A program made the position numbers and the translations under genes. This document shows positions 36,014-45,238 of a DNA stretch of 64,000 bases, in pieces. Origin of the DNA: Humibacter sp. RRB41 (GTDB lineage: Bacteria; Actinomycetota; Actinomycetes; Actinomycetales; Microbacteriaceae); NCBI RefSeq assembly GCF_022761015.1, contig NZ_JAKWJQ010000001.1, forward strand, positions 248,001 through 312,000, read 5' to 3'. Position 1 is the first letter of the stretch. The number at the start of each line of letters is the position of its first letter. The notes under the pieces were generated by a model. It was given only the letters and a program-made list of their open reading frames with translations, ran no database searches and was not told the origin of the DNA.

Positions 36014-37489
36014 ATGTTCGCCACGTACTTGAGACGTGAACTCAGCAACCGCAAGAAACAGAGCATCATCATCGCGATAGGCATGGCCTTGGCGATCGCG
36101 CTCGTCATCCTGGTGAACGGGGTGTCGGCCGCCGTCAAAGACGCCGAGACCACCGCGCTCTCGTCGGTGAACGGTGTCGGCACGGACATCACCATCAGCA
36201 AGACGGCGAAGCCGGGAAGCGGCAACCAGAGGTTCGCCTTCGGCTCCGGCGACCAGTCGAGCGCCAGCGACGGCAGCACCAAGCTGTCGCAGAGCACCCT
36301 GGCCGCGGCCATGGGAACGGCGACCTACAGCTCGAGCGCACTGAAGAAGGTAAAGGCGGTCGACGGCGTCTCCGCCGCCACCGCGACCCTGTCGCTGCGC
36401 AACAGCACTTTCTCTGGGCAGATCGCCCAGGGCTCGGGCACATCCGGTGGCGGCACGACGGGTCAATCCGGGGCCGGCGGCGGAGCTCCCTCCGGCGCGT
36501 CCGGCACGGGCGGATCGGGCCCGAGCTCGTTCAACGTCGACTCCTTCTCAGTCGCCGGTATCACGCCGGGCACCACCAAGGTCGGTCCGATGAGCTCGAC
36601 CGAGCTGAGCAGCGGCCGCTACCTCAAGGCGAGCGACGACGGCACGTACGTGACCGTTCTGGATGCCAGCTACGCGAAGAGCGAAAGCCTCAAGGTGGGC
36701 AGCACCCTGACCATGGGCGGCAAGAAGTTCACCGTGGTCGGCATCGTGAAGTCCACGTCCTCCGACTCGACCACAGCATCGAACACGTACATCCCGCTCG
36801 ACACCGCGCAGAAGCTCGCGGATCTCGACGGCAAGGTCTCGAACATCTACGTGAGCGCGGCATCCGCCGGCGACGTCGCAACACTGAAGACGGCGCTCGA
36901 GAAGGTGCTGCCGAGCGTGACCGTCAACACGCAGGCCGACCTGGCATCCAGCATCTCCGGCTCGCTGTCGACGGTGTCGACGCTCGTGGCCAACCTCGGC
37001 ACCTGGCTTTCACTGCTCGTGCTGGCCGCGGCATTCCTGATCGCGGTGCTCTTCACCATCTCGGGCGTCGGCAGGCGCACCAAGGAGTTCGGCACGCTGA
37101 AGGCGATCGGCTGGAGCAACGGACGCATCGTGCGCCAGGTCACCGGTGAGTCGCTCGTCAACGGGCTGATCGGTGGCGCCATCGGCACGGTCGTCGGCAT
37201 CGCCGCCATCGTCATCGTCAACCTCATCTCCCCGACGCTGTCGACAGACGGGGCGACAGCGGGTGCGGCCGGCGGGGCGGGAGCACCAGGCGGAGGCGGT
37301 GGAGCACCTGGTGCGGCCCAAGCCGCGAGTTCGGCGGCCACAGCGATCTCGCTGCACATTCCGTTCACCGGCGGCATCGTGCTGATCGCCGTCGGGCTGG
37401 CCGTGCTCGGCGGCCTCATCGCCGGAGCGTTCGGCGGATGGCGTGCCGCTCGACTTCGCCCGGCCGAAGCCTTCAGGAGCGTCGCGTGA
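36014..37489 (+). CDS. ABC transporter permease, MacB/FtsX type
   Basis: A 491-residue permease with one N-terminal helix (IIIAIGMALAIALVILVNGV), a large extracytoplasmic MacB-PCD domain, and three C-terminal helices of the FtsX fold (TKEFGTLKAIGWSNGRI is the coupling segment). The extracytoplasmic part carries a Gly/Ser-rich linker (about 140-175), and another Gly/Ala-rich stretch (about 410-440) lies between the last helices. AAGGAG precedes the ATG by 5 bases. It forms an exporter or mechanotransmission complex with the ATPase at 37587; its substrate is unknown. Confidence 0.88.
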   Translation: MFATYLRRELSNRKKQSIIIAIGMALAIALVILVNGVSAAVKDAETTALSSVNGVGTDITISKTAKPGSGNQRFAFGSGDQSSASDGSTKLSQSTLAAAMGTATYSSSALKKVKAVDGVSAATATLSLRNSTFSGQIAQGSGTSGGGTTGQSGAGGGAPSGASGTGGSGPSSFNVDSFSVAGITPGTTKVGPMSSTELSSGRYLKASDDGTYVTVLDASYAKSESLKVGSTLTMGGKKFTVVGIVKSTSSDSTTASNTYIPLDTAQKLADLDGKVSNIYVSAASAGDVATLKTALEKVLPSVTVNTQADLASSISGSLSTVSTLVANLGTWLSLLVLAAAFLIAVLFTISGVGRRTKEFGTLKAIGWSNGRIVRQVTGESLVNGLIGGAIGTVVGIAAIVIVNLISPTLSTDGATAGAAGGAGAPGGGGGAPGAAQAASSAATAISLHIPFTGGIVLIAVGLAVLGGLIAGAFGGWRAARLRPAEAFRSVA

Positions 37490-37590
37490 TGCCCGCCCCA
37501 CGCCACCCGAACGATCACCGAAGCGACGATCCCCGAGACGACAAGCACCGAGACGACAAGCACCGAAACGACAAGGAAGCACACCGATGA
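37489..37590 (+). CDS. 33-residue Asp/His/Arg-rich linker ORF between exporter genes
   Basis: The ATG at 37489 overlaps the permease stop (TGATG), and the TGA at 37588 overlaps the ATPase ATG (ATGA), so this frame fills the spacer exactly. The product begins MPAPRHPNDHRSDDP and continues with the 5-residue repeat R-D-D-K-H, R-D-D-K-H, R-N-D-K-E, encoded by a 15-base unit repeated three times. It may be a real metal- or nucleic-acid-binding micropeptide or just a coupling frame; the repeat keeps all frames open, which weakens the case. Confidence 0.4.
   Translation: MPAPRHPNDHRSDDPRDDKHRDDKHRNDKEAHR
37534..37578 (+). repeat. 15-base tandem repeat, three units
   Basis: Three consecutive units of the form CGAGACGACAAGCAC, the last one diverged (CGAAACGACAAGGAA), lie between the permease and ATPase genes. 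A unit length divisible by three means copy-number change would not alter the frame. Confidence 0.7.
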
Positions 37591-38309
37591 CCGACACACT
37601 CGCCATGCCGAGCGCACCAGAAGAACAGTCGATCGGCGACGCCTACGTGCTGCGCGGAGTCACCAAGACCTACACGCAGAAGGGCAGGACGGTGCAGGCG
37701 CTGCGCGGGATCGACCTGGAGATTCCACGCGGTCAGCTCGTGGCGGTCCAGGGCCCGACCGGCGGCGGCAAGTCCACGCTGTTGCAGATGCTGGGCGCGC
37801 TCGACCGGCCGACATCCGGATCGGTCCAGATGGGTCGAAACGACCTGTCGACGGCGAACGACAAGGAGCTGGCGAAGATCCGCGGGGTGGAGATCGGATT
37901 CGTCTTCCAGGGCTTCAACCTCATACCGACGCTGTCTGCAGCGGAGAACGTGGAGACCGCGTTCGCGACGAACGAGCTGCCGCGGGCCGAGCGCAGGCGG
38001 CGCAGTGCGGAGGCACTGGCATCCGTCGGCCTGCAAGATCGGGCGGACCATCTGCCGGCCGAGCTCTCCGGCGGTCAGCAGCAGCGTGTTGCCATCGCAC
38101 GGGCGCTCGTCAAGGAGCCGACCGTGCTGCTGGCGGACGAGCCGACGGGCGCTCTCGACGAGGGAACGCGCGACGAGATCATGGCGCTGCTCGAGAAGGT
38201 CTGGCACGAGCGGTTGCTGACAGTGGTGATCGTCACGCACGACTCGGCTGTCGCGCGGCGGGCGGAGCGTCGGCTGCGCATCAAAGACGGCGCGATCAAG
38301 GAGGTGTGA
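37587..38309 (+). CDS. ABC transporter ATP-binding protein, MacB/LolD type
   Basis: A 240-residue ATPase: Walker A GPTGGGKST, Q-loop FVFQGFNLIPTLSAAENV, signature ELSGGQQQRVAIARALV, Walker B VLLADEPTGALD and H-loop VTHD. This is the standard partner of the MacB-type permease upstream. The ATG at 37587 is preferred because AAGGAAG lies 8 bases upstream; the frame is open further upstream through the tandem repeat. Confidence 0.9.
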   Translation: MTDTLAMPSAPEEQSIGDAYVLRGVTKTYTQKGRTVQALRGIDLEIPRGQLVAVQGPTGGGKSTLLQMLGALDRPTSGSVQMGRNDLSTANDKELAKIRGVEIGFVFQGFNLIPTLSAAENVETAFATNELPRAERRRRSAEALASVGLQDRADHLPAELSGGQQQRVAIARALVKEPTVLLADEPTGALDEGTRDEIMALLEKVWHERLLTVVIVTHDSAVARRAERRLRIKDGAIKEV

Positions 38310-38326
38310 TCGCGCACCACGTGCCG

Positions 38327-38387
38327 CGCTACACGAATCGGCATCCGCTACTGAACAACTCGGTAGCGGATGCCGATCTGTGTAGCG
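38327..38387. terminator. Bidirectional terminator hairpin
   Basis: A 14-base perfect stem (38338-38351 with 38363-38376) is extended by an 8-base outer stem CGCTACAC/GTGTAGCG after a 3-base internal loop. It lies between the convergent ABC ATPase and sugar isomerase genes and should end transcription from both sides. Confidence 0.8.
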
Positions 38388-38406
38388 TGACGGCGCTGAG
38401 AGCGGC

Positions 38407-39210
38407 TCAGGCCTTGTCGTTCTCCTTCAGCCAGGCCAAGGACTCCGCGATGCCTTCGAACACGTCGCCCTTGTAGGCGTCGAACTCGACGACGCGCAGC
38501 GCGTTCGGGGCGGCCTCGAGGATCGCCTTCACGTCGACGTCACCCTGGCCGGCCGGCTTCTGATTCTCGAACGCGGCCTGCAGCGCCTCGGGCACGATCA
38601 GCGCGCTCTCGCTGCTGGGCAGCACGTTCAGGATGTCGTCGGTGATCGTGCCGTCCTTGATGTGCAGTGCGCGCACGCGGTCGCCGAGCGAGCGGAGCAC
38701 GGCAGGGGTGTCGGCGCCGCCGACGGTGGCCCAGAACGTGTCAACCTCGAGCACGGTGTCTGGACCGAGCAACTCGACGAACAGCTCGTAGACCGGGCGG
38801 CCGTCGACCTTGTTCGTGAACTCCCACTGGTGGTTGTGGTACCCGAACTCCAGGCCGCCGGCCTTCGCCTGCTCGGTGAGCTCGTTCACGCGCTCGGCGA
38901 GACGGCGCACGTCGTCGGCGGTCTGCCAGCGATCGGTCGGAATGAAGGGGTCGATGACGGTCGTCATGCCCAGTTCGGATGCCGCGTCGAAGATCGCACC
39001 CGCGTCATCCGAATCGATGACGGGAGCGTGGCCCGACGGGGCGGTCAGACCTGTTGCGGCGAACGCGCGGACGTAGTCGGCGGTGCGCAGGTGGAACGCG
39101 TAGGGCTCGACCTTGGTGAAGCCGATCTCGGCGACGCGGGCGACCGCGCTGTCGAGATCCGCGTCGATGGCATCGCGTACCGAGTACAGCTGCACAGAGG
39201 GGTTGGACAC
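38407..39210 (-). CDS. Sugar phosphate isomerase/epimerase (TIM barrel)
   Basis: A 267-residue protein of the xylose-isomerase-like TIM-barrel family. Metal-site residues are visible in YHNHQWEF, LEVDTFWATVGG and ALHIKDG, with a final Glu in VVEFDAYKGD. Relatives include inosose dehydratases and keto-sugar epimerases or 3-keto-glycoside hydrolases; the exact reaction cannot be named. The GTG start follows AAGGAG by 6 bases. It lies 29 bases after the GH3 gene in the same direction, forming a two-gene sugar operon. Confidence 0.85.
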   Translation of the reverse strand: MSNPSVQLYSVRDAIDADLDSAVARVAEIGFTKVEPYAFHLRTADYVRAFAATGLTAPSGHAPVIDSDDAGAIFDAASELGMTTVIDPFIPTDRWQTADDVRRLAERVNELTEQAKAGGLEFGYHNHQWEFTNKVDGRPVYELFVELLGPDTVLEVDTFWATVGGADTPAVLRSLGDRVRALHIKDGTITDDILNVLPSSESALIVPEALQAAFENQKPAGQGDVDVKAILEAAPNALRVVEFDAYKGDVFEGIAESLAWLKENDKA

Positions 39211-39239
39211 AGATTGCTCCTTCGTTGGAATTGGTCGCG

Positions 39240-41483
39240 TCAGGCGTCGACCGCGACGGTGAACTCGGCATGTGCGTCGGCATCGGCGCTGCCGCCGACC
39301 CAGACATCGAAGACCGTGGCATCGAGCACCCAGTCGTGCGGCGCTGCACTCCAGTATCGACGCTCTTCGGGCGTGACCTCGAATGTCACGGTCTGCGTCG
39401 CGCCTGCGGCGACCTCGACGCGACGGAAGGCCTTCAGTTGGCGCAGCGGCCGTGAGGATGTCCCGAACCGCTGGTGCAAGTACAGCTGCGCGACCTCGAC
39501 GCCGTCGCGATCGCCGGCATTCGTCACATTGACGGACACCGTGACGGTGTCATTCACACCCGAGCCGTCGCGGTCGACGCGCACCTCGCTGTACTCGAAG
39601 GACGTGTACGTCAGTCCGTGGCCGAACGGGAAGAGCGGGGTGCTCTCCTCATCCCAGTACCGCTTGCCCTGGGCATCCGGTGCGTGTGAACGCGTCGCAG
39701 CGTGATGGATCGGCACCTGCCCGACGCTGCGCGGCCAGGTGAAGGGCAGCTTGCCCGCCGGAGCCGCATCGCCGAACAGCAGTGCGGCGACGGCGGAGCC
39801 GCCCCGCGTGCCCGGGTACCAGATGTCGAGGATCGCCGGCACGTTCTGTGCCGCCCACCGCACGTCGAGCGGGCGCCCGTTCATCAGCAGCAGCACGATC
39901 GGAGTTCCGGTGGCGACGGCGGCCTCGAGCAGCTTCTGCTGATCGCCGGGCAGCGAGAGGTCGGAGCGCGACGCGTTCTCGCCGATCATGTCCTGCTGCT
40001 CGCCGAGCACGATAACGGCGACATCGGCGTCGGCTGCCGCCTCGACGGCACGCGTGAACGCGGCATCCGCGTCGAAGTCGGCGGGCGCCGACGGGCTGCT
40101 GTCGCCGAACGCCTCGAACATCGACGGGAACGTGCGCTTCGGTTCGGCCACACCCTGCTCGTACGTGACGGATGCCGTGCCCGCCAGCCGCTCACGGATG
40201 CCGTCGACCACCGTGACGGTCTCGTCGAGATCGAAGTCGAACACCCACGGCCCGATGGTGTCGCGCTTCGATCCAGCGAGGGGTCCGAGCACAGCGACCT
40301 TCGTCAGCGACTCAGCGCTCAGCGGCAGCAGGACGCCCTCGTTGCGCAGCAGAACTGCGGAGCGCTCGGCCGCGCGCTGCGACTCGTCGCGGTGCCCGGT
40401 ATCCGCCAGCACGCGCACGGACTCCTGCACGTCGACGTACGGCTGCTCGAAGAGTCCGAGCTTCTCCTTGACGACGAGGACGCGCCGCACCGCCTCGTCG
40501 AGGCGTGCTGCGGAGACCCGCCCGTCGTCGACAGCGGCGACGAGGGTCTCGAACGCCGGCTGGAAGACGCCCATCTCCATGTCGACGCCCGCGTTCAGAG
40601 CGCGCACCGCGGCATCCGCTGCGTCGGCGGCGAAGTGGTGCGTCTGCAGATCTTTGGCGGCGTTGGCGTCGGTGACGACGAAGCCCTCGAAGCCGAGCTC
40701 GTCGCGCAGCACCTCGGTGAGCAGCCAGTGGTTCCCGGAGGCGGGAACACCGTTCAGGTCCATGTACGCCGACATGATGTTGCCGGCGCCCGCGTCGATC
40801 GCGGCCTTGAATGGCGGGAGATACGTGTTCCAGAACTCCTGGTCCGAGAGGTCGACCTCGTCGTAGTCGCGGCCGCCGAGCGCCGCCCCGTAGCCCGCGA
40901 AGTGCTTCGGGCCGGCGACGATGTGATCGGGTGCTCCGAGCTCGCTGCCCTGAAAGCCGCGCACCTGGGCGGCCGCGACGACGGATGCCAGCAGCGGGTC
41001 CTCGCCGGCGCCCTCGATGATGCGTCCCCAGCGCGGATCCCGCGCGATGTCGACCATCGGCGCGAACGCCCAGTGGATGCCGACGGCGCGCGCCTCCTTC
41101 GCCGCGACGGCCTGCGCGCGCTCGATGGTGTCGGCATCCCACGACGCGGCCAGCGCGATCGGCACCGGGAAGATCGTGCGCAGCCCGTGGATGACGTCGA
41201 ACCCGAACAGCAGCGGAATGCCGTGCACGCTGCCCTCGATCGCCTGCTTCTGCAGCCGGTTCGTCTGCTCGGGATCGGTGACGAAGAGCAGTGAGCCGAC
41301 CGAGCCTTCGGCCAGCGCGGCCTCGACTGCCTGCGGCTGACGAGCCATGAACGGGTCCACGCCCTCCGCTCCGGCCGGGATGGAGAAGTAGAAGTACTGG
41401 ATCAGCTGGCCGACCTTCTCCTTCGTGGTGAGGTCGGCGAGCAGCTGCTCGATGCGCGGGCCGGCGGCGGCGTTCTCGGTCAT
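39240..41483 (-). CDS. GH3 beta-glucosidase
   Basis: A 747-residue glycoside hydrolase family 3 enzyme without a signal peptide, hence cytoplasmic. The N-terminal barrel contains FGFDVIHGLRTIFPVPIALA, KHFAGYGA and the nucleophile Asp272 in GFVVTDANAAKD; the second domain contains VIVLGEQQDM with the likely acid/base Glu in this loop, and PAGKLPFTWPRS follows. A C-terminal fibronectin-III-like domain (about 640-740) completes it. It probably hydrolyses beta-glucosides or xylosides taken up from outside. AAAGGA precedes the ATG. A TetR gene is divergent. Confidence 0.92.
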   Translation of the reverse strand: MTENAAAGPRIEQLLADLTTKEKVGQLIQYFYFSIPAGAEGVDPFMARQPQAVEAALAEGSVGSLLFVTDPEQTNRLQKQAIEGSVHGIPLLFGFDVIHGLRTIFPVPIALAASWDADTIERAQAVAAKEARAVGIHWAFAPMVDIARDPRWGRIIEGAGEDPLLASVVAAAQVRGFQGSELGAPDHIVAGPKHFAGYGAALGGRDYDEVDLSDQEFWNTYLPPFKAAIDAGAGNIMSAYMDLNGVPASGNHWLLTEVLRDELGFEGFVVTDANAAKDLQTHHFAADAADAAVRALNAGVDMEMGVFQPAFETLVAAVDDGRVSAARLDEAVRRVLVVKEKLGLFEQPYVDVQESVRVLADTGHRDESQRAAERSAVLLRNEGVLLPLSAESLTKVAVLGPLAGSKRDTIGPWVFDFDLDETVTVVDGIRERLAGTASVTYEQGVAEPKRTFPSMFEAFGDSSPSAPADFDADAAFTRAVEAAADADVAVIVLGEQQDMIGENASRSDLSLPGDQQKLLEAAVATGTPIVLLLMNGRPLDVRWAAQNVPAILDIWYPGTRGGSAVAALLFGDAAPAGKLPFTWPRSVGQVPIHHAATRSHAPDAQGKRYWDEESTPLFPFGHGLTYTSFEYSEVRVDRDGSGVNDTVTVSVNVTNAGDRDGVEVAQLYLHQRFGTSSRPLRQLKAFRRVEVAAGATQTVTFEVTPEERRYWSAAPHDWVLDATVFDVWVGGSADADAHAEFTVAVDA

Positions 41484-41562
41484 GCGGGTCCTTTCGTAGT
41501 GGTGTTCAATGGCGCAGTTGCGCGGCGAGCGTCGGCGAGGGAGTCCCGCTGGCTGGGCGGCC

Positions 41563-41568
41563 TACGAT
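41563..41568 (+). promoter_or_regulatory. -10 box of leaderless tetR promoter
   Basis: TACGAT lies exactly 6 bases before the ATG at 41575. Confidence 0.5.
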
Positions 41569-41574
41569 GTCAGG

Positions 41575-42216
41575 ATGAGCGACGGTCGGGCGAGCGAGGA
41601 TGCCGCCCCGCGTCGGTCGTACGCGAAGGGCATCGCTCGGCGCAAGCAGATCATCGAGAGCGCCATTGCGGAGTTCGCCGATCACGGCGTCGACGGCACG
41701 TCGCTGCGCACGCTCGGCGATGCGATCGGGGTCTCGCACGCCACGCTGAGGCACTACTTCGCCTCGCGTGACGAGCTGCTCGTCGAGGTCTACCGGGCGC
41801 ACGAGCAGAGCACGGTCGGCGAGATGCTCGAAGCCGCGAAGCACGATGCGACAGCCGTCGAGGTGATGGCCGCGAGCGCCGAGCGCAACCGGTCGATCCC
41901 GGGACTCGTGCGCCTCTACGCGACGCTCTCGACCGATGCCCTGCAGGAAGGGCATCCGGCGTCCGAGGCGTTCATCAAGGAACGTTTCGAGGGTCTGAGG
42001 ACCGTGCTGGCGGAGCGGATCCGCGACGACCAGGCGGCGGGACGCATCGCGGGCGACATCGACCCGGCGGATGCCGCAGCCCTGGTCATCGCAGCCTCCG
42101 ACGGTCTGCAGGTGCAGTGGCTGCTCGCGCCGGACACCGTGGACGTGCGGCGTTCTCTGGCGCTGCTGGAGCGCATCCTGCCCGCTCCGGCCGGCGACGA
42201 GCGCTCTATCGACTGA
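41575..42216 (+). CDS. TetR-family transcriptional regulator
   Basis: A 213-residue TetR regulator: helix-turn-helix TSLRTLGDAIGVSHATLRHY (about residues 42-61), then FASRDELLVEVY, and a BetI/TetR_C_6-like C-terminal domain. The start is chosen on the TANNNT box 6 bases upstream and on the family N-terminus. It is divergent from the GH3 beta-glucosidase gene, so it may repress the beta-glucoside operon; the MMPL gene downstream on its own strand is another possible target. Confidence 0.87.
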   Translation: MSDGRASEDAAPRRSYAKGIARRKQIIESAIAEFADHGVDGTSLRTLGDAIGVSHATLRHYFASRDELLVEVYRAHEQSTVGEMLEAAKHDATAVEVMAASAERNRSIPGLVRLYATLSTDALQEGHPASEAFIKERFEGLRTVLAERIRDDQAAGRIAGDIDPADAAALVIAASDGLQVQWLLAPDTVDVRRSLALLERILPAPAGDERSID

Positions 42217-42308
42217 CCCGTTGAACACGCGACATCGCTGCGTCACGAACATGCCCAGCACCCCTTCGTCGTCGTTCACGAACGATCGTACAGGCAAAAA
42301 CCTGCCGA

Positions 42309-42332
42309 TGTAAGGTTTTATCACCCCTTACA
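42309..42332 (+). promoter_or_regulatory. Operator-like inverted repeat before the MMPL gene
   Basis: Perfect 7-base arms TGTAAGG and CCTTACA are separated by 10 bases. A smaller repeat, CAGG-N6-CCTG, lies just upstream (42291-42304). Both are in the 183-base gap before the MMPL gene and are candidates for binding of a local regulator. Confidence 0.45.
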
Positions 42333-42399
42333 CGGGGGCGAGCGGGCGGTCATCCCTGCGGCATACATTCAGCGCAAAGCTGCGGCAAGGGGGCCGAGC

Positions 42400-45237
42400 A
42401 TGTCGTCCTTTCTCTACAGTGTCGGGCGATGGGCCTACCGTGCCCGCGCGTTTGTGCTCACGGGCTGGCTGATCGTGCTGGCCGTCGCGATCGCGTGTGC
42501 GGCGCTTCTCGGCACCGGCACGCAGAACACCTATGCGATTCCGGGCACGGAATCCCAGCAGGCGCTCGATTCCCTGGCCCGCACCTTTCCGCAGATGAGC
42601 GGGGCGACGGCGCAGCTTGTCGTGGTCGCGCCGAAGGACTCCACTGTGCGGGAGTCGTCGTTCGAATCGGCGGTCGACGCGAGCGTGAAGCGACTCGCCG
42701 CCATTCCGCAGGTCGCGTCGGTCACGTCGCCGTACGCATCCTCGTCGAGCGCGAATATCAGCTCGGATGCCTCGGCAGCCATCGTTCCCGTACAGCTCAC
42801 GGTCGTGCAGAGTCAGGTGAAGCCGTCGACGGCCGACGCGCTGCAGGCGGAGGCCCATCGCTTGCAGAAACAGCTCCCTGCCGGTTCGCAGACGGCCATG
42901 GGCGGCCAACTCTTCTCACAGACCGCCGCGGGCATCAGCGTGACGGAGCTGCTGGGCATCGCCGTCGCGTTCGGCGTTCTCGCGCTCACCTTCGTCTCTC
43001 TGCTCGTGGCGTCGATGCCATTGATCACGTCGCTGCTGGGCGTCGGGGTGGCGCTGGCCGTCATCCTGGCGATGACCTCCATCACGACCATCACGTCGAC
43101 GACGCCACTGCTCGCCCTGATGCTCGGCCTCGCCGTCGGCATCGACTACGCGCTGTTCATCACCTCACGACATCAGGACCAGGTGCGGCACGGCGTCGAT
43201 CCGCAGGAGTCTGCCGCGCGCTCGGTCGCGACGGCGGGGTCCGCGGTGGTGTTCGCCGCCGTCACGGTGATCATCGCCCTGCTCGGGCTGAGCGTGGCGG
43301 GCATCCCGTTCCTCACGACGATGGGGGTGGCATCCGCCGGCGCCGTCGCACTGGCAGTGCTCGTGTCGCTCACGCTCACCCCTGCGCTGCTCGGCTTCGC
43401 GGGATGGCGCGTCGTGCGTCGTCGATATCGGCCGGGCGAGAGCGAACGGATGCCCCGCAGCAAGCGAGCGCAAGCGCGCAAGGCACGCCGTGAGCAGGCC
43501 GCCGCGCACGCCGCCGCGGAGGGCCAAGCCACGCGCCCGCCGCGATTCTTCCTCGGATGGGTGCGCGGCGCCACCAAGTGGCCGGTGGTCACGATCGTGG
43601 TCATCGTCGCGGGGCTCGGCCTGCTCACTCTGCCGATGACGCATCTGCGGCTCGCCCTCCCCGACGCGGGTTCGCTACCGGCCGGCGAGCCGGGACGTGT
43701 GGCGTACGACCTCATCGACGAGCACTTCGGACCCGGATACAACGGGCCGCTGATCATGACCGGGTCGATCATCCAGAGCAAAGATCCGGTCGGACTCATG
43801 AACGACCTCGGCGCGAGCATCGCGAAGGTGCCGGGCGTGGTCGCTGTGCCGCTCTCCACGCCGAACCAGGGCGGCGATACGGGCGTGGTGCAGGTCATTC
43901 CCAACGGTTCCCCCGACTCCGTCGCGACCGAGCAGCTGGTCGCGCGACTGCGCGCCATGCATACCACGTTCCAGAAGGAGTACGGCGTCGATCTCTCCGT
44001 CACCGGATACACCGCGGCGGGCATCGACGTGTCGGAGCGGCTCGGGCAGGCGCTGCTGCCGTTCGGCATCCTGGTCGTCGGGCTGTCGCTCGTGCTGCTT
44101 GCGATGGTGTTCCGATCGATCGTCGTGCCCGTCACGGCCGCGCTCGGCTACCTGCTCTCGATCGGTGCCGCCTTCGGGTTCACCAGCCTGGTCTTCGAGA
44201 ACGGGTTCCTCGCAGGGCCGCTCGGCGTCGCATCCCTCGGGTCCGTGATCAGTTTCATGCCGATCATCCTGATGGGTGTGCTGTTCGGACTGGCGATGGA
44301 CTACGAGGTGTTCCTGGTCAGCCGCATGCGCGAGGACTACGTGCGCCACGGCGACGCGCACTCCGCGATCCGCACAGGATTCCTCGGCTCGGCCCGCGTG
44401 GTCACGGCCGCGGCGATCATCATGTTCGCGGTGTTCGCCGCGTTCGTGCCAGAAGGCGACGCGTCGATCCAGCCGATCGCGCTCGGCCTCGCGGTCGGCG
44501 TCGCAATCGATGCGTTCGTGGTGCGCATGACGCTCATCCCGGCCGTGCTCACGCTGTTCGGAAGACACGCCTGGTGGATGCCCCACAGCCTCGACCGCGT
44601 TCTGCCGCACTTCGACGCGGAGGGTGAAGGGATCGCCCTCGAACTCGAGCTCGCGAACTGGCCCAACGATGCCGGCGAGCTCGCGATCGCCGCATCGGAT
44701 GTCTCGATCCAGAGGTCCGGCCTCGACGTCGTCACCGGCTTCAGCGCTCGCGTGCCGTACGGCGACGTGCTGGTGGTGCGATCGGACGACCGTATGGCGG
44801 GGGCGGCGCTCGTCGCGGCGATCTGCGGTCGCCGGCCGGCGGCATCCGGAAGGCTCAAGGTCGATGGATACGTTCTGCCATCCAGGAGCGGCGCCGTACG
44901 CGGACGGTCGGGCGTCGTGCCGTTGCGCGGCGCGCTCCGACCGGTCGACCGGGCGAGAATCGTGCTGCGCAGCGGGGTCGCGCTGATCGGGCTCTGCGAC
45001 ATCGACGCTGTCGCAGGTGGTCGCGATCGTGCCGCGTTGGCCGCGCTGCTGCAGGATGCCCGTGCCGCCGGCGCGGGAAGCCTGACCGTTGTTGCATCCT
45101 GCGCTGCGGACTCCCCGGTGACGGACGTGCTCGGGACCGAGGGCGTGCACGAAGTGACGATCGGTGGGTCGCCGATCGGTGGGGCGCCGACCGGCGCGGA
45201 GCCCGCGGAGTCTGCTGTGCAAGCGGGGGTGAGCTGA
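42400..45237 (+). CDS. MMPL transporter fused to a degenerate ABC-ATPase-like domain
   Basis: A 945-residue protein. Residues 1 to about 735 are a complete MMPL/RND-type exporter: two porter domains and about 12 helices, with the conserved GLAVGIDYALFI and GLAMDYEVFLVSRM segments carrying the proton-relay Asp-Tyr pairs. The remaining 210 residues are cytoplasmic and resemble an ABC nucleotide-binding domain (ASDVSIQRSGLDVVTGFSA, then GDVLVV). The Walker A position (about 793-803) reads VRSDDRMAGAA with no GKS/T, and a Walker-B-like ALIGLCDIDAV follows, so ATP hydrolysis is unlikely. AAGGGGG precedes the ATG. The YhgE/Pip gene follows after one base. Confidence 0.87.
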   Translation: MSSFLYSVGRWAYRARAFVLTGWLIVLAVAIACAALLGTGTQNTYAIPGTESQQALDSLARTFPQMSGATAQLVVVAPKDSTVRESSFESAVDASVKRLAAIPQVASVTSPYASSSSANISSDASAAIVPVQLTVVQSQVKPSTADALQAEAHRLQKQLPAGSQTAMGGQLFSQTAAGISVTELLGIAVAFGVLALTFVSLLVASMPLITSLLGVGVALAVILAMTSITTITSTTPLLALMLGLAVGIDYALFITSRHQDQVRHGVDPQESAARSVATAGSAVVFAAVTVIIALLGLSVAGIPFLTTMGVASAGAVALAVLVSLTLTPALLGFAGWRVVRRRYRPGESERMPRSKRAQARKARREQAAAHAAAEGQATRPPRFFLGWVRGATKWPVVTIVVIVAGLGLLTLPMTHLRLALPDAGSLPAGEPGRVAYDLIDEHFGPGYNGPLIMTGSIIQSKDPVGLMNDLGASIAKVPGVVAVPLSTPNQGGDTGVVQVIPNGSPDSVATEQLVARLRAMHTTFQKEYGVDLSVTGYTAAGIDVSERLGQALLPFGILVVGLSLVLLAMVFRSIVVPVTAALGYLLSIGAAFGFTSLVFENGFLAGPLGVASLGSVISFMPIILMGVLFGLAMDYEVFLVSRMREDYVRHGDAHSAIRTGFLGSARVVTAAAIIMFAVFAAFVPEGDASIQPIALGLAVGVAIDAFVVRMTLIPAVLTLFGRHAWWMPHSLDRVLPHFDAEGEGIALELELANWPNDAGELAIAASDVSIQRSGLDVVTGFSARVPYGDVLVVRSDDRMAGAALVAAICGRRPAASGRLKVDGYVLPSRSGAVRGRSGVVPLRGALRPVDRARIVLRSGVALIGLCDIDAVAGGRDRAALAALLQDARAAGAGSLTVVASCAADSPVTDVLGTEGVHEVTIGGSPIGGAPTGAEPAESAVQAGVS

Positions 45238-45238
45238 C

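Noticed and set aside
37534-37578. The 15-base tandem repeat as a CRISPR-like array
   Set aside because: The units are directly adjacent with no spacers, only three in number, and lie in an open frame.
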